Assembly: GCA_934255485.1 (NCBI GenBank)
Contig: CAKQOG010000003.1
Coordinates: forward strand, 42,634-106,633
Direction of reading: 5' to 3'
Source: an uncultured Prevotellamassilia sp.
GTDB taxonomy: Bacteria > Bacteroidota > Bacteroidia > Bacteroidales > Bacteroidaceae
DNA length: 64,000 nucleotides
The notes below the pieces were generated by a model. It did not search any database. It saw only the letters and a list, made by a program, of their open reading frames with translations, and was not told the origin of the DNA. Position numbers and translations under genes: made by a program. Position 1 is the stretch's first letter, and every line of letters starts with the position of its first letter. Shown here in pieces: positions 8,923 through 18,718 of the stretch.

Positions 8923-8981
8923 TATATGGTTGATGAATATATGTTTCTTGTTATATAAAAATGTCGCCCCATTGCTTTATG

Positions 8982-10799
8982 CTAAATTCTGCGGCGCCAC
9001 ACCTTCTGTTGTACTCTTCTTTTACTAACCTTGTCGGTGTAGAGCGAGAGTGCTTTTTTCCAATAAACGAGTGCTAGTGCGCGGTTTCCACATTTATATG
9101 CGATGTTGCCTGCATGCTCAAATATAGAGGCATTTTCAGCCGTTTCGTTGGTAAAGAGCAAAGCCTCGTCCATGTAAATGCGTGCTTGGTTATAGTCGCG
9201 TTTAAGATAAAGTATCCATGCGTAGGTGTCGAGATAGGTGGCATTGTCGCCCTCTGCCTCTATGGTTCGACGACTCATCTGCTCGGCTTTGTTAAGGTGT
9301 TTGCCTTCGAGCGATAGAAAGTAAGCATAGTTGTTAAGGCATAAAAGGTTCTTTGGATTAAACTCTAAGGCCTTTTCGTATGCTACGTATGCATCCTCCT
9401 TGTAGGTGCAACCATGTAGTACATCGCCAAGTAGAGCATAAATGTCTGAAGCCAATTGGTGGTCGGTATCATCGTTAATCCGTTCAACACCTTTTTGCAG
9501 TTGTCGGATAGCCTCTTTGTCACGTCCCAGACGGTAGAGAGCAGTACCCTCGTAATAGTAAAACGTAACTTCGGTAGGGTCGTAGAGTTCTCCCTCATGG
9601 CATGTATAGGTAACTTGTTCCATATTTCCCTGCTGAAGCAATATTTGCAACACTTGCAGGCGAGCCTTTGTATAGTCGGGTTCAACCTCCAATATGTTGT
9701 GAAGGGCACTGAGAATGCTATCAGTGGGCATGTGTTTACCCATTACATAATATGCGTAGAGCTCTGCCATGTCACGGCTCTCTTGCGGACTATTTAGTAC
9801 TTTTTTAAATAGTGACAGAACGGCTAAGGAGTCACCTCCGTTCCTTATATTGTCTACTGCAAAGCCTCTCATCGCCTCTAAGCGTGCGCCACTTTGGGTG
9901 TGTGGATTAAGCACTACCTTTTGCAGAAGGTCTAAGTATAACGAATCAGCTTGCGCTGCCTTGTAATAGGCAAGGAGCGAAATTTGTGCGTAACTATTAT
10001 CTGGTTCTGCTGTTAGCACATCTTTGTAGATGTCGAGAGCCTGCTCGTGATAACCATGTTGGTCGTATAAATCGCCCAAGAGCACGCGGTAACGTAGGTC
10101 GTATGGATATTCAGCACAAAGGTCTTCAATAGCTTGGTAGGCATGCTCATCGTCCTTCATAGCTAAATATGTTTGGAACTTTTCAATGCTCAATTGCTCT
10201 GATTTTCCATCAACGCGTTCCAATCTTTCAATCGTGCGGATAGCGCCAGCGTAGTCACCGCTTGTTTTATAGAGCCAAATCAGCACGCTTAGGGTCTCGT
10301 CGCTTTCTTTCTCGTCTGCCAGTTCTTCATAGAGAGCTATGGCTTCTCTGTATCGGGCACTATTGGCCAAGTAAGTGGCAAGTGCCTCTTTGTAATAAAC
10401 ATTCTTATTGTCAATTCTTACCGCCTTATGGAGCAAAGAATCGCCTTGTGCACGCGATAAAGTGTCTGAGAAGGGGGAGTAAGAAAGTTTGAGTAGCCCC
10501 ATTTCGTAGATGGCCTCCGATGCATTGGGATTGAGCTTGAGTGCAGCGTCAAGCAGTTCGTATTCAGCGTCTATATGATCAGCCTCTTTTTGGCGTATGG
10601 CTTCAAGAAACAATTCGTTAAATCTTCGTTCTTGTTTGTAGCTGATGGCTAAGGCATGTGATGGCAAGTTTGGGGTTGTTGCAGCAGCATTTATGCTTGC
10701 TTGGGCAGATTGGGTATGTGCCGATCGTTGTGTGTGGCATGATGATGCCACACACACTATTGTGATAAGCCATATAATGTGTTGCAACTTAAAGCGCAT
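8982..10799 (-). CDS. TPR-repeat lipoprotein
   Basis: A 605-aa predicted lipoprotein with a signal and the lipobox-like ASSC (Cys21). The rest is mostly helical tetratricopeptide repeats; clear units include YKDVLTAEPDNSYAQI, AYEKALEFNPKNLLCLNNYA and YLDTYAWILYLKRDYNQA. TPR arrays are protein-binding scaffolds, and no catalytic motif is seen. The gene is second in a minus-strand operon after dut, with a 112-bp gap, and lies 59 bp before the DUF4292 gene. The partner is unknown. Confidence 0.88.
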   Translation of the reverse strand: MRFKLQHIIWLITIVCVASSCHTQRSAHTQSAQASINAAATTPNLPSHALAISYKQERRFNELFLEAIRQKEADHIDAEYELLDAALKLNPNASEAIYEMGLLKLSYSPFSDTLSRAQGDSLLHKAVRIDNKNVYYKEALATYLANSARYREAIALYEELADEKESDETLSVLIWLYKTSGDYAGAIRTIERLERVDGKSEQLSIEKFQTYLAMKDDEHAYQAIEDLCAEYPYDLRYRVLLGDLYDQHGYHEQALDIYKDVLTAEPDNSYAQISLLAYYKAAQADSLYLDLLQKVVLNPHTQSGARLEAMRGFAVDNIRNGGDSLAVLSLFKKVLNSPQESRDMAELYAYYVMGKHMPTDSILSALHNILEVEPDYTKARLQVLQILLQQGNMEQVTYTCHEGELYDPTEVTFYYYEGTALYRLGRDKEAIRQLQKGVERINDDTDHQLASDIYALLGDVLHGCTYKEDAYVAYEKALEFNPKNLLCLNNYAYFLSLEGKHLNKAEQMSRRTIEAEGDNATYLDTYAWILYLKRDYNQARIYMDEALLFTNETAENASIFEHAGNIAYKCGNRALALVYWKKALSLYTDKVSKRRVQQKVWRRRI

Positions 10800-10911
10800 A
10801 TAAAACCTCTTGGTATTGAAAAGTGAATAGTGTTTTGTGAGATATAAAAAGGTGTTGGTTGATGTAGCCTATGCCCGTAGCCTTGAAGTGGCTATTTATG
10901 GGTTGTGACGC

Positions 10912-11346
10912 TTATTCCTTGCCTGTATGTCCAAAGCCTCCTTCGCCTCTACTTGTTTCGTCAAGGCTTTCAACAGCGTTCCATTCAGCATGCTCAAAAC
11001 GAGCAATAACAAGTTGAGCAATGCGGTCGCCGTGTGTTATCTTGAATGGTTCGTTAGACAGATTGACCATAATCACTCCTATTTCGCCACGATAGTCGGC
11101 ATCGATGGTGCCAGGAGTGTTGAGCAGTGTAATGCCATGTTTCAGTGCCAAGCCAGAGCGCGGACGCACTTGTGCCTCATATCCCTTGGGCAGTGCAATG
11201 CGCAATCCTGTAGGGATGAGTCGTCTTTCTAATGGTTGCAAGGTAACATCTGTTGTAAGATTAGCTCTCAAGTCAAGTCCAGCACTTTGCTCGGTAGCAT
11301 ATTCTGGGAGGGGATTGTTAGAATTGTTTACTATCTTGATTTTCAT
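10912..11346 (-). CDS. dut: dUTP diphosphatase
   Basis: A 144-aa trimeric dUTPase that hydrolyses dUTP to dUMP and keeps uracil out of DNA. All five family motifs are present: AGLDLRA, RSGLALKHG, DADYRGEIGVIMVN with the catalytic Asp, RIAQLVIA, and the C-terminal RGEGGFGHTG that closes over the active site. It leads the minus-strand operon with the TPR, DUF4292 and EnvC-like genes. It is divergent from dgt, so two dNTP-pool enzymes share one 120-bp intergenic region. Confidence 0.96.
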   Translation of the reverse strand: MKIKIVNNSNNPLPEYATEQSAGLDLRANLTTDVTLQPLERRLIPTGLRIALPKGYEAQVRPRSGLALKHGITLLNTPGTIDADYRGEIGVIMVNLSNEPFKITHGDRIAQLVIARFEHAEWNAVESLDETSRGEGGFGHTGKE

Positions 11347-11381
11347 TTTTTACAAGGATGATATATCGTTACAAAGAAAAG

Positions 11382-11389
11382 CAAAATTA
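11382..11389 (-). promoter_or_regulatory. -7 box for the dut operon
   Basis: The minus strand reads TAATTTTG, a TAnnTTTG match 36 bp before the dut start. Confidence 0.55.
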
Positions 11390-11431
11390 GTGATTTTAGG
11401 GCAATAAAGATGTGTTGTGCTTGCTTTTTAA

Positions 11432-11439
11432 TACTTTTG
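11432..11439 (+). promoter_or_regulatory. -7 box for dgt
   Basis: TACTTTTG matches TAnnTTTG and lies 28 bp before the chosen dgt ATG. It is back to back with the dut promoter. Confidence 0.5.
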
Positions 11440-11466
11440 CAATGAAAAAAGAAATACTCATTGATT

Positions 11467-12822
11467 ATGAAATGGCAAACTCTCATCTCGTCTAAGCGAC
11501 TTGGCAAGGAAAACAAACCAAAGCCGCTTGAAGAACGACGTACCGAATTTCAGCGTGACTACGACCGCCTTATCTTTTCTGCTGCCTTTAGGCGTATGCA
11601 AAACAAGACGCAAGTGTTTCCGCTTCCAGGCAGTGTGTTTGTGCACAACCGACTTACGCATAGCCTTGAGGTATCAAGCGTTGGTCGCTCGTTAGGAACA
11701 GACATTAGCCGTGAACTAATCAATATTCATCCTGAACTTGCCGATACAGAGGTAACGAGTTTGGGAGCCATTGTGAGTGCTGCATGTTTGGCGCATGATA
11801 TGGGTAATCCGCCTTTCGGACATTCTGGCGAGCGTGCCATACGTACTTACTTTAGCGAGGGTAAAGGTGCAGAGTTGCACAAATTAATAACAGAACGAGG
11901 CGAAAAACTATCTGAAGCCGAGTGGCTCGATATGACACGATTTGACGGAAATGCCAATACTTTCAGACTATTGACTCACCAATTTAATGGGCGCCGTCGT
12001 GGTGGTTTCGTAATGACTTATGCCACCCTCGCATCGATTGTGAAATATCCTTATGGCTCAGATGGTGCTTTAACAAAGCCAAAGTTTGGATTTTTTGAGG
12101 CAGAACGTGCTACTTATTTGCACATTGCTGATGCTTTAGGGTTGAAGCGTTTGCCTGATTTACCTAATGGAGCTGTACGTTTTGCGCGTCATCCTCTTGT
12201 ATATCTTGTTGAGGCTGCAGACGATATCTGCTACGAAATTATGGATATAGAAGATGCGCACAAACTGCGATTGCTATCAGATGAGCAAACTATGAACTTA
12301 TTCCTATCGTTTTTTGAGGAAGGAGAACAAACAAGGCTTCGCCAACGTTATACACCCGATACGGATGTAGACGATAAAATTGTATATTACCGCTCGTGTG
12401 TTATCAATGCACTCGAAAGAGCTTGTGTTAGTATCTTCTTAGAGAACGAACAGCAAATATTGGATGGTACATTCACAGGTTCACTTATTGACCATTTGCC
12501 ACCAATCTTGCACACCGCCTACCAACAATGTGAGCATGTGGCAAAAACATGCATCTATCGATGCCATGAAGTGACAGATGTAGACTTGGCTGGTTATCAC
12601 ATTATCTACACCTTACTCGAACTTATCACAGATGCAGTGATGGCACCAGATAAGGCTTATTCGCAGTTACTTTTGCAGCAAGTGCCATCGCAGTATGAAG
12701 TATGCACCATGCGTGAGGGCGACCGCCTTATGGCTGCACTTGACTATATTTCGGGCATGACAGATGTTTATGCCCTCGACCTTTATCGTAAGATAAATGG
12801 GCATTCATTGCCCAGTGTATAA
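11467..12822 (+). CDS. dgt: dGTP triphosphohydrolase
   Basis: A 451-aa HD-domain dNTPase that cleaves dGTP to deoxyguanosine and triphosphate. The motifs RLTHSLEVSSVGRSLG (first metal His), LAHDMGNPPFGHSGE (HD pair) and HPLVYLVEAADDICYEI (distal Asp) are all intact, and length fits the family. I chose the ATG at 11467 (MKWQTLISSKRL) rather than the in-frame TTG two codons upstream. The gene is transcribed away from dut and is followed by an imperfect hairpin at 12830-12887. Confidence 0.94.
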   Translation: MKWQTLISSKRLGKENKPKPLEERRTEFQRDYDRLIFSAAFRRMQNKTQVFPLPGSVFVHNRLTHSLEVSSVGRSLGTDISRELINIHPELADTEVTSLGAIVSAACLAHDMGNPPFGHSGERAIRTYFSEGKGAELHKLITERGEKLSEAEWLDMTRFDGNANTFRLLTHQFNGRRRGGFVMTYATLASIVKYPYGSDGALTKPKFGFFEAERATYLHIADALGLKRLPDLPNGAVRFARHPLVYLVEAADDICYEIMDIEDAHKLRLLSDEQTMNLFLSFFEEGEQTRLRQRYTPDTDVDDKIVYYRSCVINALERACVSIFLENEQQILDGTFTGSLIDHLPPILHTAYQQCEHVAKTCIYRCHEVTDVDLAGYHIIYTLLELITDAVMAPDKAYSQLLLQQVPSQYEVCTMREGDRLMAALDYISGMTDVYALDLYRKINGHSLPSV

Positions 12823-12829
12823 TACAAAA

Positions 12830-12887
12830 AAGTTCTCAAACCATGCGTGCTTAACTTGGTTAGTGGCATGCATGTGTTTGCGAACTT
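12830..12887. terminator. Hairpin between convergent dgt and EEP gene
   Basis: The arms AAGTTCTCAAACCATGCGTGC-type (12830-12850) and the complementary 12866-12887 pair imperfectly. Flanking A- and T-rich runs are modest, so use in both directions is only plausible. Confidence 0.45.
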
Positions 12888-12904
12888 ATTCGGTTTGCAC
12901 AGAA

Positions 12905-14062
12905 CTATTGTTCCTTCAAGTATCCGATGATAGGATAATGGTCTGAGAATGGAACGCTATCATCTACTTTAACGGCATAGGGCTTAAAGTGTGATGAGCA
13001 AAATATATTGTCGATGCGTACGTAGATGGCGTCTTTATTAAACGAGCGTCCAATGCCATTTCCTGTAGCTCGGTAAGCATCTGTTAGCCTACTACACATC
13101 ATGTGGTGGGCATAGCTGATTGGAGTATCATTAAAGTCACCCATTAGGATAATCTTGTTGTGTGCATGTTTGTCAAGAAAATTCATCAACGTGTCTGTTT
13201 GGAATGCCCTTTCTTTACCTCCTATTGCAATCTTCTTGATAAGGCTTAATTTACCGTGTACTTCATCAATTTGTTCTGGGTTTTCTACAATCTCTTTGTA
13301 ATTAGAGCGTTCTTCTTTTGATAGGCGCATTGATTCTAAATGAGCACATACCACAACAAGAGTGTCTTTAGCTTTGGGCGTAAGGTAAAAAGCCACGGCT
13401 CCGTTGCATTCAGAGTGGCATATCATTTCGTTCTTAACGATAGGAAATTTAGATATAACTCCCACCTTGCTACCTCCTACGAAACTCCAATCTATATGTA
13501 GTTTATAACTCTTCACTGTCCTTTGCACCATTTCGTGGTCTTCATCATTGCGAAAGGCAATTTCTTGTAAGCATGCAATGTCTGGTTGCTGAGAACAAAT
13601 GTAACGCGCCACTTCATATTCGCCCGTTTGTTCATCTTTTTTCCAATTGCCAAAACTCATGGTGTTATACGACATTACCTTCCATGCTCTTTTAGGCGGG
13701 GGCGACGAAAGGTTAATGGGGCAGTAATCGCGAATAGAGCCATAGCAACCCACAAATCCCACGAGAGGAATCCATACCATTTTAGGCTGAAATAGCAGTG
13801 TAATCACTGTCATAAACAACACTGCAGCTGCCCATATAGGGAAGGTTAGACCGATAACGCTAAAGTATTTGCCATATATGCTTGGGTCTATATATACCGA
13901 GGCCGCGCATCCCCACATTAGCAGTACGGCTAACCAGTTAAAGAACGAAAATAGTTTTTTCAATGATAAGCAATGTTTTGTTTTATGTATGTTAGTAGCG
14001 TTGGTAGTTCTTTGATATGTAATTTTATTTCCTACTAATTCTAAAGAGTTCTCTTTTTTCAT
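12905..14062 (-). CDS. Membrane-anchored endonuclease/exonuclease/phosphatase (EEP) family protein
   Basis: A 385-aa protein with a hydrophobic N-terminal block (about 40-105, probably three membrane segments) and a C-terminal EEP domain. Domain motifs include SYNTMSFGNW, CLQEIAF (metal-binding Glu), LMGDFNDTP and the terminal SDHYPIIGYL. The superfamily includes DNases and lipid or sugar phosphatases, so the substrate cannot be read from this sequence. The start overlaps the end of the upstream rhomboid gene by 38 bp, implying coupled expression; a slightly later start is possible. The pairing with a rhomboid protease is typical of Bacteroidales. Confidence 0.88.
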   Translation of the reverse strand: MKKENSLELVGNKITYQRTTNATNIHKTKHCLSLKKLFSFFNWLAVLLMWGCAASVYIDPSIYGKYFSVIGLTFPIWAAAVLFMTVITLLFQPKMVWIPLVGFVGCYGSIRDYCPINLSSPPPKRAWKVMSYNTMSFGNWKKDEQTGEYEVARYICSQQPDIACLQEIAFRNDEDHEMVQRTVKSYKLHIDWSFVGGSKVGVISKFPIVKNEMICHSECNGAVAFYLTPKAKDTLVVVCAHLESMRLSKEERSNYKEIVENPEQIDEVHGKLSLIKKIAIGGKERAFQTDTLMNFLDKHAHNKIILMGDFNDTPISYAHHMMCSRLTDAYRATGNGIGRSFNKDAIYVRIDNIFCSSHFKPYAVKVDDSVPFSDHYPIIGYLKEQ

Positions 14063-14960
14063 CTGTTGTCAAGCTATCATACCCAGAGCGCTTAATCTTG
14101 TCAAGAATTTCATCCATGCGTTGCTCCTCCTCTTTGCTTCGGATATTGTATTCATAATCAGTTTCTCGGGTTGCAGTGTGGTGTGCATTCCCCGCAGTGG
14201 TTTTATGCGGAGTGAAAGTATCCTTTAATTTCTCCTTCCAAACACTTCTTTTGTGGCCTTGCTGAGGATAAGTCCATTGCCCCCATCCCGTAGTTGCACT
14301 TTTGTTGCTACGGCGTTTCCAAAGCCAAATCAAGAACCATCCAAAGAGCATGCCACCTAAATGAGCAAAGTGTGCTACATTGTCGTTAGATGTGTAGGCT
14401 GATATAAGTTCGATAGCAGCATATCCAGCAACAAAGTATTTGGCCTTCATTGGTATGGGTGGTATGAGTAGCATGATGCGTTCGTTGGGGTAGAGCATAC
14501 CAAAAGCCAACAATACACCATAGCAAGCGCCCGAAGCACCAATAGTTGTCCATGAGTTCAAAAACTCTCCCATAGGTATAATGCCATTGCCAATGTTCAC
14601 CATGCTAAAACTTTGCATATCTTCCATAAAGAAGTCGGCTGTCTGCCATATCTCTTGGCATATACCAGCACCGATGCCACACACAAAGTAGTATATAAAA
14701 AAGCGTTTTACGCCCAATGTTCTTTCAATCAGTCCGCCAAACATCCATAGTGAGAACATGTTAAAAAAGAGGTGCGTTAAGCTACCATGTAAAAACATAT
14801 AGCTAATAAGTTGGAAAACATTGAATTGGTCTGCCAATACAAAGTGGAGTCCCAACCAGTTGGTAACATCAATGCCATACAAGCGCATTACAGATTGTGC
14901 AAGATAGCAAATCACGTTGATGATTATAAGGTTGCGTGTAACAGGGGGTATATTGTGCAT
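14025..14960 (-). CDS. Rhomboid family intramembrane serine protease
   Basis: A 311-aa inner-membrane protein whose first 225 residues contain the six-helix rhomboid core. The catalytic Ser is in TIGASGACYG and the catalytic His in AHFAHLGGMLFGW. The loop after the first helix carries YMFLHGSLTHLFFNM, the conserved HxxxN-type region. The C-terminal cytoplasmic tail (about 230-311) is polar and ends in a DUF-like stretch GYDSLTTDEKRELF that resembles the tail seen on other Bacteroidales rhomboids. Substrate unknown. It is transcribed just before the EEP gene, overlapping it. Confidence 0.92.
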   Translation of the reverse strand: MHNIPPVTRNLIIINVICYLAQSVMRLYGIDVTNWLGLHFVLADQFNVFQLISYMFLHGSLTHLFFNMFSLWMFGGLIERTLGVKRFFIYYFVCGIGAGICQEIWQTADFFMEDMQSFSMVNIGNGIIPMGEFLNSWTTIGASGACYGVLLAFGMLYPNERIMLLIPPIPMKAKYFVAGYAAIELISAYTSNDNVAHFAHLGGMLFGWFLIWLWKRRSNKSATTGWGQWTYPQQGHKRSVWKEKLKDTFTPHKTTAGNAHHTATRETDYEYNIRSKEEEQRMDEILDKIKRSGYDSLTTDEKRELFRISRK

Positions 14961-15058
14961 AAGTGATAGAATAAATGTTTAACTTTGCATGCCCTATAAG
15001 CACAAGTTTCTTGGCATTCAAGTTTATGCATTATGTTATGAAAAGAGTTGTGCGTGCG

Positions 15059-16027
15059 TTATCCTTCGTAGTGCCATATAGTGCTACCAAAGAAACGTTC
15101 TTCGCTCAGTTTGATGCCTACAGGGAGTCTTGGTTCGGGCACTCCGCTTCCCAAAGGTTGTTCTGACACTTCAACGAAGGCTTCATCCCACAATCCTTGG
15201 TCTATAAAGCTTTGAAGTGTTTGTTGTCCACCTTCAACCAGTAAAGACTGAATGCCCAATCGGTAGAGTTCGCTCAGTGCAGTTGGGATGTCGGCATAAG
15301 CCAACCATCCGTGTGGCAACTCACCTTCAGCCACTCGCCCCAACACCACACGTGTGGGCTGATTGCCCGCCCAATGGCGCACGTTAAGCTGAGGTCTATC
15401 CATCTTCAGTGTGTTGTGTCCCACCAAAATAGCTTGGTTCATAGCTCTAAGTTGGTGCACACGCATGATAGAGAATGGAGTAGAAATCTTGGCAGCCTCT
15501 TCGGGTGTTCCCTCTTCGCGCCAAGCGTCAATAAACCCATCGGCAGAGCGTGCCCATTTCAGTGTAACATAGGGGCGATGCTTGGTTTGAGCCGTAAAGA
15601 AACGGCGGTTTAGTGCTTTGCATTCATCCTCAAGCACACCAACAGTTACCTCTATACCAGCTTCGCGCAGAATACTGATGCCACGTCCTTGCACCTTAGC
15701 AAAGGGGTCGATACATCCCACCACAACGCGTGGAATGCCCGTTTTCACAATGAGTAGCGCACAAGGTGGAGTCTTACCATAGTGGGCGCATGGCTCAAGG
15801 CTCACGTAGATAGTACTTTCTTTTAGTAGTGGCCTATCCTCTGGTTTAACAGAGTTAATAGCATTAACTTCAGCATGAGCTTTGCCGCATACGGCATGAT
15901 AGCCCTCGCCAATAATACGGTTGTTGTGTACAATAACAGCTCCCACCATAGGGTTAGGAGCAGCGTGCATTCGTCCGTATTGAGCCAGTTCTATGCAGCG
16001 GCGCATATATGCTTCGTTTGTTGTCAT
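15059..16027 (-). CDS. ribD: Bifunctional riboflavin biosynthesis deaminase/reductase
   Basis: A 322-aa fusion catalysing two steps of flavin synthesis: deamination of the diaminopyrimidine ribosyl phosphate and NADPH reduction of the sugar. The deaminase zinc site is HAEVNAI plus PCAHYGKTPPCALLI (about 50-90). The reductase domain starts near 150 (VTLKWARSADGFI) and ends with LVEGGQQTLQSF. The reductase part is somewhat short compared with typical proteins of 340-370 aa. It is divergent from prmC. Confidence 0.94.
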   Translation of the reverse strand: MTTNEAYMRRCIELAQYGRMHAAPNPMVGAVIVHNNRIIGEGYHAVCGKAHAEVNAINSVKPEDRPLLKESTIYVSLEPCAHYGKTPPCALLIVKTGIPRVVVGCIDPFAKVQGRGISILREAGIEVTVGVLEDECKALNRRFFTAQTKHRPYVTLKWARSADGFIDAWREEGTPEEAAKISTPFSIMRVHQLRAMNQAILVGHNTLKMDRPQLNVRHWAGNQPTRVVLGRVAEGELPHGWLAYADIPTALSELYRLGIQSLLVEGGQQTLQSFIDQGLWDEAFVEVSEQPLGSGVPEPRLPVGIKLSEERFFGSTIWHYEG

Positions 16028-16176
16028 GAGGTGAATATATTTTAAAAAGGAAAATCCTTTTTGAGTGCAATCAATAAAGTTGTAAAGGGCGATATTATTG
16101 TGCGGTCAGCTGGATGAGTTATCGTTTCAAGCCGTAAATAAGTAGCCTTTAGCTTCAAACTATAAATATTAAGAAC

Positions 16177-17028
16177 ATGAATACAGACTTCTTAGCTCTT
16201 CGTTCACAATTGTCATCGCTTTATGCTGCTGGTGAGGCACGAGCCATAGCCTTTCTTGTTTTTGAAGAGGCATTTGGTGTGAGTCGCACCGACATTTATG
16301 CAGACAAAGTTAGGCAATTTTCTGCAGAGGAGCATAAGCGTTTGCTCAATATATCTAAACAATTGTCGGCTGGTGTGCCCGTGCAATATGTGTTGGAAAA
16401 GAGCCAATTCTTTGGCCATACTTTTAGGGTGTCGCCCGATGTGTTGATACCGCGTCCCGAAACCGAAGAACTTGTAGCTTGGGCCATTGACGAGATGCGA
16501 CACATGCCAATTGCAGACAACACCTTGCACCTACTCGATGCTGGTACAGGTTCTGGTTGCATAGCCATAAGTTTAAAACTTGCTTTGCCACAAGCCCATG
16601 TTGATGCGTGGGATATATCCGAGGCTGCACTTGCAGTGGCGCGTAGTAATGCCCAAGCTATGCAGGCAAATGTTGCGTTTCAGCATGTAGATATGTTGCA
16701 ACCCGTTTCCTCCTTGCAACGCTATCATATCATAGTGAGTAATCCGCCCTATATATGTCAGCGCGAAGAGGCTGAAATGGAAGCCAACGTCACAGAACAT
16801 GAACCGCATACTGCGCTATTTGTTCCAGATGCCGACCCTTTGCGCTTTTATAGAGCCTTGTGCCAACATGCCACACGCTTATTACAGCCAAGTGGATGCT
16901 TAATGGTTGAGATTAACCGTGCTTATGGGCAGCAAACTGCTGACCTCTTTCGTAGCTACGGACTAAGCGACATTATGCTCCGCAAAGACGCTTTTGGCAA
17001 CGACCGTATGCTTTTGGGACGCATTTAA
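16177..17028 (+). CDS. prmC: Peptide chain release factor glutamine methyltransferase
   Basis: A 283-aa SAM-dependent enzyme that methylates the Gln of the GGQ motif in release factors. The N-terminal helical domain (about 1-75) is followed by the methyltransferase domain. Motif I reads LDAGTGSGCIAISL, and the substrate-binding signature NPPYI sits inside VSNPPYICQREE. Divergent from ribD. The stop lies 6 bp from the end of the convergent permease gene, so the two transcripts probably overlap. Confidence 0.95.
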   Translation: MNTDFLALRSQLSSLYAAGEARAIAFLVFEEAFGVSRTDIYADKVRQFSAEEHKRLLNISKQLSAGVPVQYVLEKSQFFGHTFRVSPDVLIPRPETEELVAWAIDEMRHMPIADNTLHLLDAGTGSGCIAISLKLALPQAHVDAWDISEAALAVARSNAQAMQANVAFQHVDMLQPVSSLQRYHIIVSNPPYICQREEAEMEANVTEHEPHTALFVPDADPLRFYRALCQHATRLLQPSGCLMVEINRAYGQQTADLFRSYGLSDIMLRKDAFGNDRMLLGRI

Positions 17029-17034
17029 GGGTGC

Positions 17035-18267
17035 TTAAAGAAACCTCTTAGTCAGGTACTTTACGATATACCATACCGAAACGTATCCCACTACGATAAC
17101 TGTGGCAAACACCATTATCACATCTACAAAGTGAATGCTTACGGGGTAGGCTTCGATGATAAAGTTGCTTTCAGACCCATTCATCTTAATCAGTCCGAAA
17201 CTCTGTTGTGCCCAACATAAACAAAGTCCCACAACGATGCCAATCACCGCACCAAGCATTGTGATAAGTTGTCCCTCGTACAGAAATATCCTAAAAATAA
17301 GCTGCTTATTTGCCCCCATGTGGCGCAGTGTATCAACATCTGACCGCTTGTCGATAATAAGCATTGACACTGAGCCAACAATGTTGAAGCATACGATAAA
17401 GAGGATAAACGTGAGGAACACATAGGCCATTAATTTTTCGATGTTCATCACGTTGAACACGTCTTCTTGTTGCTCCAAGCGGTTCATTACCTTAAATCGT
17501 TTGCCCGCAATCTTTTGCATTTGCTTTTTCACCTGTTCCACATCGGCACCAGCCTTTAGTTTAAATTCCAAACCAGTTATACAGTTAGGTTGTTCAAACA
17601 AATTTTGTGCAAAACTCAGCGAGGTGATGAGGTAGTTGCTATCGTATTTGCTTTGGTTTACGTTGAAGCACACCTTGGGCGACGACACAAAGTCGGCGTT
17701 GATACTCTCTGTAGGGTTAGCCACATTCAGTTGTTCACCTTTTCGGGGTGCACATATTTGCAGCGAACCATAGTCTATGCCTCCCATGGCCGAAGCCAAG
17801 CCTATGCCCGGAATACCATAATTGATGTTTCCGCGGCTTAGTTCGTAGCTTCCAGTGCCGTATAGGATGTTGCGTATGCCCGTCACCTTGTCGTAGTTGT
17901 CGTCTACCCCTTTTAGTGTAATCACGGTGGGGTGGCCTCTAAATAGTATCAAAGCATTATCTTCGAGGCAAAATGAAGCACTCTCAACCTCTTTAAGTTG
18001 TCGCATTTGCGATAGTGAGGGGTCGTCGGTGGTGGCAAATTTACTTTGCGTAGGTACCACTTCGATTTGTGGGTCAAAGGTGGTATAGAGCGAGTCTATA
18101 AGGTCGTGAAATCCATTGAACACGCTCAGTATGCACAAAAAGGCAGCTGTGCCAAACGCCACACCAAATACCGAAATGCCCGAGATAATGTTGATAGCTC
18201 CCACGCGTTTCTTTGAAAACAAATAGCGCAAGGCAATGAAAAGGGGCAATCGAAAACGGTTGTTCAT
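17035..18267 (-). CDS. FtsX-like ABC permease of LolC/LolE type
   Basis: A 410-aa inner-membrane permease with one N-terminal membrane helix (about 25-45), a large periplasmic domain (about 50-270), and three C-terminal helices around 280-400. The N-terminal pattern FIALRYLFSKKRVGAINIISGISVFGVAFG is typical of LolC/E proteins; the helix begins after the basic RYLFSKKR. Such permeases, with an ATPase partner, extract lipoproteins for transport to the outer membrane. No ATPase is encoded nearby. It lies 13 bp downstream of rbfA. Confidence 0.87.
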   Translation of the reverse strand: MNNRFRLPLFIALRYLFSKKRVGAINIISGISVFGVAFGTAAFLCILSVFNGFHDLIDSLYTTFDPQIEVVPTQSKFATTDDPSLSQMRQLKEVESASFCLEDNALILFRGHPTVITLKGVDDNYDKVTGIRNILYGTGSYELSRGNINYGIPGIGLASAMGGIDYGSLQICAPRKGEQLNVANPTESINADFVSSPKVCFNVNQSKYDSNYLITSLSFAQNLFEQPNCITGLEFKLKAGADVEQVKKQMQKIAGKRFKVMNRLEQQEDVFNVMNIEKLMAYVFLTFILFIVCFNIVGSVSMLIIDKRSDVDTLRHMGANKQLIFRIFLYEGQLITMLGAVIGIVVGLCLCWAQQSFGLIKMNGSESNFIIEAYPVSIHFVDVIMVFATVIVVGYVSVWYIVKYLTKRFL

Positions 18268-18280
18268 TCGTCTTTAAAAC

Positions 18281-18649
18281 TTATTCTTCGGTGCTTTCAG
18301 TTGTATGTTTCTCGTCGGTTTTCAGCAAGTTGTCGATGTGTTCCAAATAGTCGAGCGAGTCATCGATAAAGAACTTCAGTTCGGGAATAATGCGCAATTG
18401 GTGGCGCACTCTTGTGCCGAGTTCGTAGCGAATTTGGCGTGTGTTAGCATTGATGTTGTTCAGAATTTCATCGGCACGTTCCGAAGGGAAAATGCTCAAA
18501 TATCCGCGTGCAATGCTTAGGTCGGGGCTGATACGCACCGCGCTTACCGAAACCAACACACCATGAGTGGCTTGTGTTTGTCGTTGAAATATGTCACTAA
18601 GTTCTTTCTGTATTAATCGTGATATTTTTTGTTGTCTTGTTGTTTCCAT
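18281..18649 (-). CDS. rbfA: 30S ribosome-binding factor RbfA
   Basis: A 122-aa factor needed for late maturation of the 30S subunit and 16S 5' end. The family pattern is clear: RQQKISRLIQKELSDIF at the start, then VSVSAVRISPDLSIARGYLS, and near the end IPELKFFIDDSLDYLEHID. It is 13 bp upstream of the LolC/E-type permease and co-directional, so a two-gene operon is likely. The acidic Thr/Glu tail is variable in the family. Confidence 0.93.
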   Translation of the reverse strand: METTRQQKISRLIQKELSDIFQRQTQATHGVLVSVSAVRISPDLSIARGYLSIFPSERADEILNNINANTRQIRYELGTRVRHQLRIIPELKFFIDDSLDYLEHIDNLLKTDEKHTTESTEE

Positions 18650-18718
18650 TTTTATAAAATTATTTTTTTAGTGAAGTTGTTAAAAACCAATGAGTTCTGA
18701 GCAACTTCTGCTTATAGA